Shown here: positions 36,701-44,907 of the stretch, in pieces
Layout of the letters: every line of letters starts with the position of its first letter
Position numbering within the stretch: position 1 is the stretch's first letter
Assembly (NCBI RefSeq): GCF_002893095.1
Contig: NZ_KZ622864.1
Coordinates: forward strand, 62,001-126,000
Reading direction: 5' to 3'
Source of the DNA: Stenotrophomonas sp. VV52
Lineage (GTDB): Bacteria; Pseudomonadota; Gammaproteobacteria; Xanthomonadales; Xanthomonadaceae
DNA length: 64,000 nt
The notes under the pieces: generated by a model
Databases searched by the model: none
What the model was told of the DNA's origin: nothing
Seen by the model: the letters and a program-made list of their open reading frames with translations, nothing else
Made by a program: the position numbers and the translations under genes

Positions 36701-37184
36701 CTTCGGCTGGGGTGTCTCGCTTGAGGGCGGCTACCCGTTCCGCCAGGACAGCAATGACACCCGGGTGTTCGAACCCCAGGCACAGGTGATCTACCAGCGC
36801 ATCGACAAGGACAGCAACGCTGACCCCGCCGCGCTGATCCGCTTCGACGACATGGACTCGCTGGCCGCGCGGCTGGGTCTGCGATGGGCCGACACATGGA
36901 CGCTGGCGCCGACCGACAACGGCATCCGGCGCCTGTTCAGTGGCTGGTTGCGGCTGAATGTCTGGCATGAATTCCGCGGCCAGCCGGTTACCGAATTCTC
37001 CTCCGCGGAAGGCTACGTGCCATTCAAGGCCGACCTGCAGGGCACCTGGTGGCAGCTGAATGCAGGAATGACCTGGCAGCTGGGCGCGTCCACCAGTACC
37101 TATGCGAACGTGGGTTACCAGAAGAGCTTCAACCGGACCTTCGACGCATGGGATGCGAAGGTCGGGATGCGATGGAACTGGTGA
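33759..37184 (+). CDS. Autotransporter with Pro-rich linker (type Va)
   Basis: The product has 1141 residues. The signal peptide is about residues 1-27 (MNLIRHALATSIALALGQ...). The passenger is Thr/Ser/Gly/Asn-rich, beta-helix-like, to about residue 720. A striking Pro-rich linker of about 80 residues (P, E and D rich) at nucleotides 35950-36185 connects it to a C-terminal barrel (AALPAIALRYGWATLGNLHER... onward) ending in GMRWNW. This layout resembles pertactin-like autotransporters, whose barrel exports the passenger to the cell surface. AAGGAG precedes the start. No protease triad was found, so it is more likely an adhesin than a SPATE-type protease. Confidence 0.87.
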   Translation: MNLIRHALATSIALALGQACLVEECAAQATVGPGARTTTLTATTGTTTVVGNTTIDTSAGATDGVLANGGDVVLDMQAGASPGAIVVRTGNGRGLHATNGTITAQNGLNVFTNRGAALFADDGSIIVNGGNIGTTNGRLAGVTAGSVRIANTSYNDPLLAPGGGDGVGVEGTGRAEIAGGNRLFVGGATNRVGLGVQGPAASIAVSGALPITFQNNGALGIYLYGGGQLQASAPIALTFTGTSSVGLTVDGGANAAPLSDLSMNFASTATTSSSGTAVVATNGGSASLNHLVVSGPGVGLGAWVRSGSALTLTGGSQVTVSSNNNGQSYAFSPGPTSSMATTTIFGSVSGASQRAGALVQGGTLNSTGTTWSNPTANGYGLYAGYNGSVPSTITLSGDTVTTTGTRGTTLQTYNNAQVAATNSTLRNDNGLVAIYQWSYNGGAGQVTRDNTIALVNSTVTTTGSAYGLYSNNASGGFAHAVSLQGGSLASDRWAIIAEGPLLFSASDGARVAGVQGLLSAEGSSGPALPTLVQLNADRSVLQGLAEADSASQANIALANQSQWTGAAWNITNVGVDATSSWDIPETSTVSQLVTNNGRIAFTPMTGDVYKRLYTGSYMGGSGSVFALNTYLGEDDSPTDQLILEGGSASGQSLLEFTNTGGPGALTRGDGIRVVVALDGATTAPAAFTQAVAMLAGPYNYRLYRGGDTPGTGEDWFLRSALDCSDPSAPSPPCPAPTPTPPDPVPPTPDPPTPVPPPPEPEPPAPPPPDPAPDPIPDPEPPPIPVPPAPEPTPPTPPDPPEPGPAPVPDYRAEVSLYTALPAIALRYGWATLGNLHERVGEQEQVRARADLRGDDYFNGAWVRVIGENGDAEGRRRGVYEGAPRYDYDILAIQAGTDAYAVERENGLRDHAGFYLGQGRMRSDVIHYDGNLAGRNEVRATSLGLYWTRYWEEGQYLDAVWQGSWGKGKSRSSNGLLLDRDTFGWGVSLEGGYPFRQDSNDTRVFEPQAQVIYQRIDKDSNADPAALIRFDDMDSLAARLGLRWADTWTLAPTDNGIRRLFSGWLRLNVWHEFRGQPVTEFSSAEGYVPFKADLQGTWWQLNAGMTWQLGASTSTYANVGYQKSFNRTFDAWDAKVGMRWNW

Positions 37185-37286
37185 TTGCGGCTGCACCGGG
37201 CGTGCGTGAAGGGATGCGGTAGTGCGTGCCTGCTAGCATCGAAGTGGCTTGCAGTGTGTACGACTCCATCCATGAGGAACCGAACG

Positions 37287-38942
37287 ATGCGCAACGGTGC
37301 TGCCCTGTTGGTTGAAGCGCTTGAGAATGAAGGTGTCGATCGGATCTTCGGCGTCCCCGGCGAGGAAAACCTCGACTTCCTCGAAGCGCTGCGAACCTCG
37401 CGGATCGAACTGGTGCTGACCCGGCATGAGCAGGCTGCCGCGTTCATGGCCGCCACGCATGGACGACTCACCGGTCGGCCGGGTGTCTGCCTTGCCACGC
37501 TCGGCCCCGGCGCACTGAACTTTTCGACCGGTGCCGCCTATGCCCATCTCGGCGCCATGCCGATGATCCTCATCACCGGCCAGAAGGCAGTGATGAGCGC
37601 CAAGCAGGCACGCTTCCAGATCGTGGACATCGTTGCTTCGATGAAGCCGTTGACCAAGATGACGCGGCAGATCGTCAATGCGGAGGCGATCCCCAGCATG
37701 GTGCGTGATGCGTTCCGCGTCGCCATGGAAGACCGGCCCGGGCCGGTCCATCTGGAGCTGCCGGAAGACATCGCCGGCGAAGAGGTAAAGGACGTCGCCG
37801 TCGTTCCGGTGCATCCGCTGGAACGCCCGCTCGCCCACCCCGCCGCGCTCGAACGGGCGGCCGCGGCGCTGCTGGCTGCAAAGCGTCCACTGGTGATGAT
37901 CGGTGCTGCCTGCAGCCGACCGCATCTGGCTGACGCGCTGTCCAGCTTCGTGGCCCGCACCCGCCTGCCCTTCTTCAATACGCAGATGGGCAAGGGTGCC
38001 GTCACCGGTGGCTCGAACCTGTACATGGGCACTGCCGCGCTCTCCGAAGGCGACTATGTGCACGAAGCCATTGCACGCGCGGACGTGATCCTGGCGATCG
38101 GCCACGACACGATCGAGAAGCCGCCATTCCTGATGAAGGACGCCGGCGGCCCCAAGGTCATCCACCTCAGCTTCCAGTCGGCGACGGTCGAACAGGTGTA
38201 CCACCCTGACATCGAAGTGATCGGTGATGTCGGCAGCGCAGTGGAGGCGCTGGCCGCGCAGTTGGAGGGCAAACTGTCGCCCGACGAGGGGATGACCGAG
38301 CTGCGCCAGAAGATTCTCACCCGTCTCAACGACCGCGCCGAGGAGGACCGCTTTCCGGTCACCCCGCAGCGCCTGGTGCACGACGTGCGTGAGGTGATGC
38401 CCGACGATGGCATCGTGTGCCTGGACAACGGCATGTACAAGATCTGGTTCGCGCGCAACTACCGCACCCACGTGGCCAATACGCTGCTGCTGGACAACGC
38501 CCTGGCCACCATGGGCGCCGGCCTGCCCTCTGCGATGATGGCGTCGATGCTGTACCCGCAGCGCCGTGTCATGGCGGTATGCGGGGACGGCGGCTTCATG
38601 ATGAACTCGCAGGAAATGGAAACCGCCGTGCGACTGGGACTGAACCTGGTTGTGGTGATCCTCAATGACAGCGCCTACGGCATGATCCGCTGGAAGCAGG
38701 CGGTCGATGGGTTCGAGGATTTCGGCATGCGTTTTGGCAATCCCGATTTCGTGCGCTATGCCGAGGCCTATGGTGCGAAGGGCTCACGGGTGAGCGCGGT
38801 CGCCGAGCTTGTGCCTACCATTGAAGCCGCCTTCGCCGGTGGCGGCGTGCATCTGATCGACGTGCCCATCGACTATTCCGAAAATACCCGCGTACTGGTC
38901 GACGAGCTGCGCAACCGCACGCCCGACGTTGAATGCCGGTAG
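37287..38942 (+). CDS. Thiamine-diphosphate enzyme, acetolactate synthase large-subunit-like
   Basis: The product has 551 residues. Catalytic Glu48 lies in LTRHEQAAAFMA, the conserved region with Gln is LITGQKAVMS, and the ThDP/Mg motif runs from GDGGFM (433-438) to ILND (about 461). The size and QARFQIVDIV...KPLTK are typical of the catabolic AlsS-type acetolactate synthase. I chose ATG 37287 because GAGGA lies 8 nt before it; ATG 37272 is also in frame. No ilvN regulatory subunit is adjacent, but an aldehyde dehydrogenase follows 26 bp downstream. The real reaction might therefore be decarboxylation of a 2-keto acid to an aldehyde rather than acetolactate formation. Confidence 0.8.
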   Translation: MRNGAALLVEALENEGVDRIFGVPGEENLDFLEALRTSRIELVLTRHEQAAAFMAATHGRLTGRPGVCLATLGPGALNFSTGAAYAHLGAMPMILITGQKAVMSAKQARFQIVDIVASMKPLTKMTRQIVNAEAIPSMVRDAFRVAMEDRPGPVHLELPEDIAGEEVKDVAVVPVHPLERPLAHPAALERAAAALLAAKRPLVMIGAACSRPHLADALSSFVARTRLPFFNTQMGKGAVTGGSNLYMGTAALSEGDYVHEAIARADVILAIGHDTIEKPPFLMKDAGGPKVIHLSFQSATVEQVYHPDIEVIGDVGSAVEALAAQLEGKLSPDEGMTELRQKILTRLNDRAEEDRFPVTPQRLVHDVREVMPDDGIVCLDNGMYKIWFARNYRTHVANTLLLDNALATMGAGLPSAMMASMLYPQRRVMAVCGDGGFMMNSQEMETAVRLGLNLVVVILNDSAYGMIRWKQAVDGFEDFGMRFGNPDFVRYAEAYGAKGSRVSAVAELVPTIEAAFAGGGVHLIDVPIDYSENTRVLVDELRNRTPDVECR

Positions 38943-38968
38943 GCCAAACCGTTTCGAGGAGCTCCACC

Positions 38969-40351
38969 ATGTTGAAGGTCGTACAGGCGTTTGACCGCGC
39001 GCAGATCGCAGAAGTCGCTACCGACGATGCTGCAGCGCTGGAGCACAAGCTTCAGGCCGCCGCCCGCGTCTTCAAGGACCGCGACGGCTGGTTGCCGCCC
39101 CATCAGCGCATCGCCATCCTTCGCCGCCTGGCCGCGTTGATGGACGCAAGGCGCGATCACCTTGCCCTGCAGATCGCGCGCGAAGGCGGCAAGCCGCTGC
39201 CCGATGCCATCGTGGAAACCACCCGCGCCATCGACGGCGTGCACAACGCCGCCGACGAGCTTCGCAACTTTGCAGGCCGCGAAATCCCCATGGGCCTCTC
39301 GGCCGCGGCGGAGAACCGGTGGGCGTTCACCACCAGGGAGCCGATCGGCATTGTCGCCGCCATCTCGGCATTCAATCATCCGCTTAACCTGATCGTGCAC
39401 CAGGTGGCGCCGGCGATTGCGGTGGGCTGCCCGGTCATCATCAAACCCGCCAGTGCCACGCCCCTGTCCTGCCTGGAGTTCGTCGCACTTGCGCACGAGG
39501 CGGGCCTGCCCGAACCGTGGTGCCAGACCTTCCTGCCCGACGGCAACGAACTGGCCGAAGCGCTGGCGACGGACAAGCGCGTGGCCTTCCTCAGCTTCAT
39601 CGGCTCGGCACGGGTCGGCTGGTCGTTGCATGCCAAGCTTGCCCATGGCGCACGCTCGGCGCTGGAGCACGGGGGCGTGGCCCCGGCCATCGTCGACCGC
39701 AGCGCCGACCTGGACAAGATCATCGAGCCCGTCGTGAAGGGAGGCTACTACCATGCCGGGCAGGTCTGCGTGTCCACGCAGCGCATCTTCGTGCACAACG
39801 CCATCGCCGATGACTTCACCGAGCGGCTGATCGCCCGCGTGGAAAAGCTGCGCACCGCCGATCCCACGTTGAAGGACACCGAAGTGGGCCCGCTGATCCA
39901 GCCCCGCGAAGTAGATCGGGTTGCGGAGTGGGTAGATGAAGCGGTCAAGGGTGGCGCGACGCTGGCGACCGGCGGCGAACGCCTTTCAGAGACGACGTAC
40001 CAGCCCACGGTACTTCTCGATCCCGCCGCCGACGCACGCATTTCCACATTGGAAGTCTTTGGTCCGGTAGTAGCGGTATACCGTTACGCCGACCTGGACG
40101 ATGCCATCGCGCGCGCCAACGCCCTGCCCGTTGCATTCCAGGCCAGCATCTTCGCGCAGGACATCGACATCGCGATGCGCGCCGCCAACCGCCTGGATGC
40201 TTCGGCGGTGATGATCAACGACCCCACCGCGTTCCGTACCGACTGGATGCCGTTCGCCGGCCGCCGCGAGTCCGGCTACGGCACCGGCGGCATTCCGTAC
40301 ACCATGCGCGACATGACCCAGGAAAAGATGATCCTGATGCGGAGGAGCTGA
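38969..40351 (+). CDS. NAD(P)-dependent aldehyde dehydrogenase family protein
   Basis: The product has 460 residues. The catalytic pair is Glu233 (LEHGG) and Cys267 (AGQVCVSTQR), 34 residues apart as usual in the superfamily. The NAD-binding part includes AISAFNHPLNLIVHQVAPAIA and a C-terminal FGPVVAVYRY. GAGGAG precedes the start. It is co-directional with the ThDP enzyme 26 bp upstream and probably oxidises the aldehyde that enzyme makes or uses. It ends 2 bp before the convergent LacI gene. The substrate cannot be told from the sequence. Confidence 0.86.
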   Translation: MLKVVQAFDRAQIAEVATDDAAALEHKLQAAARVFKDRDGWLPPHQRIAILRRLAALMDARRDHLALQIAREGGKPLPDAIVETTRAIDGVHNAADELRNFAGREIPMGLSAAAENRWAFTTREPIGIVAAISAFNHPLNLIVHQVAPAIAVGCPVIIKPASATPLSCLEFVALAHEAGLPEPWCQTFLPDGNELAEALATDKRVAFLSFIGSARVGWSLHAKLAHGARSALEHGGVAPAIVDRSADLDKIIEPVVKGGYYHAGQVCVSTQRIFVHNAIADDFTERLIARVEKLRTADPTLKDTEVGPLIQPREVDRVAEWVDEAVKGGATLATGGERLSETTYQPTVLLDPAADARISTLEVFGPVVAVYRYADLDDAIARANALPVAFQASIFAQDIDIAMRAANRLDASAVMINDPTAFRTDWMPFAGRRESGYGTGGIPYTMRDMTQEKMILMRRS

Positions 40352-40353
40352 CG

Positions 40354-41358
40354 TCAGCCCTTCGACACCCCGGTAGATCCCCGCACCATCAAACTGAATT
40401 CCAGCGTCTGCTGCAGCGGCACGTCCACCCCTTCGATGATGGCCAGCAGCAGCTTGACCGCGCGCACGCCAATCTCCCGCATCGGCTGCCGGATGGTCGT
40501 CAACGGCGGCGACAGATAGCTGGATGATGCCAGATCGTCGAAGCCGACAATCGAGAGATCTTCCGGCACGCGCACGCTCCGCTCCCGGCACGCCGCCAGC
40601 GCCCCCAGTGCCATCTGGTCGCTGAAGCAGAAGATCGCGGTGGGCGCGCTTGCCCCGTCAAGCAGCGCATGTGCAGCGCCATGGCCGGATTCCACCGAGA
40701 AATCGCCCGGCACCACGCTCAAGCTGCGCAGGCGGCCACGCGCCTTGCCGGCGCTTCGGACGCCCTCAAGCCGCTGTTGATGCAGCGGGTTGTCCGGCGG
40801 CCCACCCACGACCGCGATCCGTTCGTGCCCCAGCCGATACAGGTGCTCCATGACCGCGCGCGCGGCAGCCGCGTTGTCGATGTGCACACTGGGAATGCCC
40901 AGTGCGGGGTCGAACTCGCAGCCATTGACCACCGGCGCAGCGACGCCCTGCTGCTGCACGATCTCGCGCGCGGTCGGCGGCAGGCGATGGCCCAGCACGA
41001 TCAGGCCGTCGGCCTCGTTGCGGCGGAGCATCTGCGCGTAACGCTCCTCGCGCTCGGGAAGGTGCTGGGTGTCGCCCAGCAGCACGGCGTAGCCCACCGC
41101 CTGCGCCGCGTCCTCGGCGCCCTGCAGGATCTGCGCGAAGAACGGATTGGCGATGTCCGGCACGGTCACCAGCAGCTTGCCGCTGCGCTGGGTCTTGAGC
41201 GTGCGCGCCACGGTGTTGGGCACATAGCCCAGCGCGAGGGCCGCCTGCTCGATGCGCGTGCGCGTGGCCGGCAGCACCTTGTCCGGCCGCGAGAGCGCCC
41301 GCGACACGGTGCCGGCGGAGACGCCCACGTGTTTTGCAATGTCGTAGATGGTGGCCAT
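40354..41358 (-). CDS. LacI-family repressor of the 3-keto-glycoside locus
   Basis: The product has 334 residues. The HTH and hinge are complete (ATIYDIAKHVGVSAGTVSRALSRPDKVLP), followed by a periplasmic-binding-type sugar domain ending in the family's typical V.LL....... signature. The start at 41358 excludes a long unsupported 5' extension. A perfect palindrome (41423-41438) lies 64 bp upstream, between this gene and the divergent catabolic arm, and a near-identical palindrome stands before the opposing arm at 50098. Both are presumed operators of this protein, with relief by a sugar-derived inducer. Confidence 0.9.
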   Translation of the reverse strand: MATIYDIAKHVGVSAGTVSRALSRPDKVLPATRTRIEQAALALGYVPNTVARTLKTQRSGKLLVTVPDIANPFFAQILQGAEDAAQAVGYAVLLGDTQHLPEREERYAQMLRRNEADGLIVLGHRLPPTAREIVQQQGVAAPVVNGCEFDPALGIPSVHIDNAAAARAVMEHLYRLGHERIAVVGGPPDNPLHQQRLEGVRSAGKARGRLRSLSVVPGDFSVESGHGAAHALLDGASAPTAIFCFSDQMALGALAACRERSVRVPEDLSIVGFDDLASSSYLSPPLTTIRQPMREIGVRAVKLLLAIIEGVDVPLQQTLEFSLMVRGSTGVSKG

Positions 41359-41422
41359 GGCGTCAGGTGTGATTGCCGCTGTGCAGTGCACAACGGGATT
41401 TGCGGAAGTCCCTGCTAGGGTA

Positions 41423-41438
41423 ATGCAATCGATTGCAT
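41423..41438. promoter_or_regulatory. LacI-type operator, perfect 16-bp palindrome
   Basis: ATGCAATCGATTGCAT has a central CG as expected for LacI-family sites and lies between the divergent lacI-type gene and the left catabolic arm. The same core recurs 8.7 kb away at 50098-50111. Confidence 0.8.
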
Positions 41439-41453
41439 CGCGGGCGAATCCCA

Positions 41454-42506
41454 TTGAAGACGCTCAAGGGTCCGGCGCTGTTCCTGGCGCAGTTCATCAG
41501 CGACACACCTCCGTTTGATCGGCTGGACACGCTGGCCGGCTGGGCGGCCGGCCTGGGCTATTCTGGCGTACAGGTGCCGACCGGCGCGCCGCATCTGTTC
41601 GACCTGGCCGAAGCTGCGCGCAGCCAGGACTACTGCGACGACCTCGCCGGCATGCTGGCCGGACACGGCCTGCAGATCACCGAGCTGTCCACCCACCTGC
41701 AGGGGCAGCTGGTCGCCGTGCATCCCGCCTACGACAGCCTGTTCGACGGCTTTGCGCCTGCGGACAAGCGCGGCGATCCCGCCGCCCGCCAGGCCTGGGC
41801 GGTGGACCAGCTGCTGCTCGCGGCCACGGCCAGCCAGCGCCTCGGGTTGACCGCGCATGCCACGTTCTCCGGCGCGCTGGCCTGGCCGTACTTCTACCCG
41901 TGGCCGCAGCGCCCACCGGGACTGGTGGAGGAAGCGTTCGCCGAACTCGGCCGACGCTGGCGCCCCATCCTCGACGCGTTCGACGCCTGCGGCGTGGACC
42001 TGTGCTTCGAGATCCACCCGGGCGAGGACCTGCACGACGGTGCGACCTTCGAGCGCTTCCTTGAGGTGGTCGACCACCATCCCCGCGCGAAGATGCTGTA
42101 CGACCCCAGCCACCTGCTGCTGCAGCAGATCGACTACCTCGGCTTCATCGACCGCTACCACCCGCGCATCGGCATCTTCCACGTCAAGGACGCCGAGTTC
42201 CGCCCGAGCGACCGCAGCGGCGTGTATGGCGGCTACCAGGACTGGATCGACCGCCCCGGCCGCTTCCGTTCGCTCGGCGACGGCCAGATCGACTTCAAGG
42301 CGATCTTCTCGAAGTTCGCGCAGTACGACTTCCCCGGCTGGGCGGTGGTGGAGTGGGAGTGCTGCCTGAAGCATCCGGAAGATGGCGCCCGCGAAGGTGC
42401 CGCCTTCGTGCGCGACCACATCATCCGCGTCACCGAACGCGCCTTCGACGACTTCGCCGAGGGCGGCACCGATCCCCACTCACTGCGCCGCATGCTCGGA
42501 ATCTGA
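41454..42506 (+). CDS. Sugar phosphate isomerase/epimerase-like TIM-barrel protein (cytosolic)
   Basis: The product has 350 residues of the xylose-isomerase-like TIM-barrel superfamily. Candidate metal ligands are CFEIHPGEDLH, LYDPSHLL, IFHVKDAEF and VVEWE. The start is probably TTG at 41454 (MKTLKGPALFLAQF), since a TTG at 41433 overlaps the operator palindrome. There is no signal peptide. In related loci, proteins of this type act on 3-keto sugars or their epimers. It is the first gene of the left arm, 27 bp before the transporter gene. Confidence 0.82.
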   Translation: MKTLKGPALFLAQFISDTPPFDRLDTLAGWAAGLGYSGVQVPTGAPHLFDLAEAARSQDYCDDLAGMLAGHGLQITELSTHLQGQLVAVHPAYDSLFDGFAPADKRGDPAARQAWAVDQLLLAATASQRLGLTAHATFSGALAWPYFYPWPQRPPGLVEEAFAELGRRWRPILDAFDACGVDLCFEIHPGEDLHDGATFERFLEVVDHHPRAKMLYDPSHLLLQQIDYLGFIDRYHPRIGIFHVKDAEFRPSDRSGVYGGYQDWIDRPGRFRSLGDGQIDFKAIFSKFAQYDFPGWAVVEWECCLKHPEDGAREGAAFVRDHIIRVTERAFDDFAEGGTDPHSLRRMLGI

Positions 42507-42533
42507 GCCATTACCGCCCCGGGAGGGCACGTC

Positions 42534-43751
42534 ATGAAGCACACCATGTCGCGTTTGGGCGCGATGATGTTTCTGCAGTTCTTCATCTGGGGCGCCTGGT
42601 TCGTCACCCTGGGTACGTACCTGGTGCAGGGTCCGCTCAAGGCCAGCGCCAGCCAGGTCGCGACCGCCTTCCTCAGCCAGTCGATCGGCGCCATCGTCGC
42701 GCCGTTCCTGGTCGGCCTGGTCGCCGACCGCTACTTTGCCGCGCAGCGCATCCTCGCGGTGCTGCATCTGCTCGGCGCAGTGCTGATGTGGCTGGCCTCC
42801 ACCGCAACGGATTTCAACACGTTCTTCGCCTGCGTGATGGGCTACATGCTGCTGTTCATGCCCACGCTGGCGCTGGCCAACAGCGTGGCGATGCGGCACA
42901 TGCAGTCGCCTGAGAAGCAGTTCCCTCCGGTGCGGGTGGCCGGCAGCATCGGCTGGATCGTGGCGGGGGTGCTGATCGGCTGGCTGGGCTGGGAACAGGC
43001 GCATCGGTTGGAGCTGACCTTCCAGATGGCGGCGATGGCGTCGCTGGCACTCGGCCTGTACGCCTTCACCCTGCCGCATACGCCGCCGCTGGCACAGCAG
43101 CGTGATGCCGGCCTCGGGAAGGTCCTGGGACTGGATTCGCTGAAGCTGCTGAAGTCGCGCTCGTACCTGGTGTTCTTCCTCGCCTCCATCGCCATCTGCA
43201 TCCCGCTGGCGTTCTACTACAACTTCACCAACCCCTACCTCAACGACCTCGGCGTACGCGGCGCGGCCGGCCTGCAGTCGCTGGGCCAGGTGTCTGAAGT
43301 CCTGCTGATGCTGGCCATGCCGTTCCTGTTCGTGCGGCTGGGGGTCAAGACCATGCTGGCGGTCGGGATGGCCGCGTGGGTGGTGCGCTATGTGATGTTC
43401 GCCTTCGGCGACGCCGGCGGCAGCTTCTCGCTGCTGGTGATCGGCATCGTGCTGCACGGCATCTGCTACGACTTCTTCTTCGTCACCGGCCAGATCTACA
43501 CCGACGCGCATGCCGGCCCGGACGCACGCAGCAGCGCGCAGGGCTTCATCACGTTGGCCACCTATGGCGTGGGCATGCTGATCGGCACGTTCCTGTCCGG
43601 CGCGGTGGTCGAGCACTACACCACGGCGGCCGGTCCGGACTGGCAGCAGATCTGGCTGTTCCCCGCCGGCGTTGCGCTGGTGGTGCTGATCGCCTTCCTG
43701 GCGCTGTTCCGCGACCGCCCGGCGGTGGCGGCCTCGCCCGCCACGAACTGA
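42534..43751 (+). CDS. MFS permease, nucleoside:H+ symporter (NupG/XapB-like) type
   Basis: The product has 405 residues and 12 predicted helices. The N-terminal LGAMMFLQFFIWGAWFVTLGTYL and the later FFFVTGQIYTDAHAGPDARSSAQG match the NHS transporter group. GGGAGG precedes the start. Homologues in sugar-degradation clusters bring sugars or glycosides, not only nucleosides, across the inner membrane. In this operon it most likely imports the glycoside product; the substrate is inferred. Confidence 0.85.
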   Translation: MKHTMSRLGAMMFLQFFIWGAWFVTLGTYLVQGPLKASASQVATAFLSQSIGAIVAPFLVGLVADRYFAAQRILAVLHLLGAVLMWLASTATDFNTFFACVMGYMLLFMPTLALANSVAMRHMQSPEKQFPPVRVAGSIGWIVAGVLIGWLGWEQAHRLELTFQMAAMASLALGLYAFTLPHTPPLAQQRDAGLGKVLGLDSLKLLKSRSYLVFFLASIAICIPLAFYYNFTNPYLNDLGVRGAAGLQSLGQVSEVLLMLAMPFLFVRLGVKTMLAVGMAAWVVRYVMFAFGDAGGSFSLLVIGIVLHGICYDFFFVTGQIYTDAHAGPDARSSAQGFITLATYGVGMLIGTFLSGAVVEHYTTAAGPDWQQIWLFPAGVALVVLIAFLALFRDRPAVAASPATN

Positions 43752-43763
43752 GGACCGTCTCCG

Positions 43764-44888
43764 ATGCCCAAGCTTGGAATCGCCATCGTCGGCACCGGCA
43801 TGATCGGCGCGGTGCACCACCGCGCGGCCCTGCTCGCGGGTGCAGAGGTCCGCGGCGTCGCCGCTTCGTCGCCGGAGCGCGCCACCGAGGTGGCGCGTGC
43901 GTGGAATCTGCCGCGTGGCTACCGCGATATCGACGAGGTGGTCGCCGACCCGCAGGTGCAGGTCGTGCACGTCTGCACCCCCAACCACCTGCACCGCGCC
44001 ATGGCGCAGGCGGCGCTGGAAGCCGGCAAGCACGTGATCTGCGAGAAGCCGCTGGCAACGACACTGGAAGATGCCCAGGTATTGGCGGCGTTGGCCGCCT
44101 CCACCGGGAGCGTGGCCACTGTCCCGTTCGTCTACCGCTACCACCCGGTGGTCCGCGAGGCGCGCGCACGGGTCGCGCAGGGCGAGCTGGGGCCGCTGCA
44201 CCTGATCCATGGCAGCTACCTTCAGGACTGGCTGCTGGACCCGGCCAGCAACAACTGGCGCGTGGACCCGGCACTGGGCGGCACCTCGCGCGTGTTCGCC
44301 GACATCGGCTCGCACTGGTGCGACCTGGTGGAATGGGTGAGCGGTGAGCGCTTCGTCGACGTCAGCGCAGCGTTTGCCACCGTGATCGGCGAGCGCGGCG
44401 CGGGCGGTGGACAGAGCTTCACCACGCCGGCCGCCGGCGGCGCGATGCAGGCGGTCTCCAGCGAGGACGTGGCGGCGGCACTGTTCAAGACCGGCGCCGG
44501 AACGCTGGCCTCGTTGACGGTCAGCCAGGTCTCGGCGGGCCGCCACAATCGGCTCTGGTTCGAGATAGACGCAGCCAGCGCCAGCGTGGCCTTCAACCAG
44601 GAAGACGCCGAGCGGCTGTGGATCGGCCGACCCGACCAGCGCGAGGAGATCTTCGTGCGCGGCCCGGGCGCCGGCAGTGCCGAGCAGCGGCGACTCTCGG
44701 TGTTGCCGCCCGGGCATGCACAGGGCTACGGCCACTGCTTCGAGGCGTTCGTCGCCGACACGTATGCCGCCATCCACGGCGAACGTCCGGAGGGCCTGCC
44801 CACCTTTGAAGACGGCGCGCGCTCGGCGCTGGTCGTCGACCGCGTCATTGCCTCGGCCAGGTCCCGTGCCTGGACCGCCATCGATTGA
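43764..44888 (+). CDS. Gfo/Idh/MocA-family NAD(P)-dependent oxidoreductase
   Basis: The product has 374 residues. The Rossmann motif GIAIVGTGMIGAVHHRA is followed by the active-site EKP (Glu94, Lys95, Pro96 in CEKPLATTLEDAQ) and a C-terminal substrate domain with GGTSRVFADIGSHWCDLVEW. Members of this family oxidise or reduce sugars at C3 (for example levoglucosan dehydrogenase and glycoside 3-oxidoreductases). The gene starts 12 bp after the permease. In this pathway it probably reduces a 3-keto sugar or oxidises a glycoside in the cytoplasm; direction is not evident. Confidence 0.87.
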   Translation: MPKLGIAIVGTGMIGAVHHRAALLAGAEVRGVAASSPERATEVARAWNLPRGYRDIDEVVADPQVQVVHVCTPNHLHRAMAQAALEAGKHVICEKPLATTLEDAQVLAALAASTGSVATVPFVYRYHPVVREARARVAQGELGPLHLIHGSYLQDWLLDPASNNWRVDPALGGTSRVFADIGSHWCDLVEWVSGERFVDVSAAFATVIGERGAGGGQSFTTPAAGGAMQAVSSEDVAAALFKTGAGTLASLTVSQVSAGRHNRLWFEIDAASASVAFNQEDAERLWIGRPDQREEIFVRGPGAGSAEQRRLSVLPPGHAQGYGHCFEAFVADTYAAIHGERPEGLPTFEDGARSALVVDRVIASARSRAWTAID

Positions 44889-44907
44889 ATTCCCTGAGGA
44901 CATCCGG

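Noticed and set aside
40480..40700. Small open frames antisense to or inside the LacI gene
   Set aside because: They lie inside the regulator's coding sequence and lack ribosome sites.
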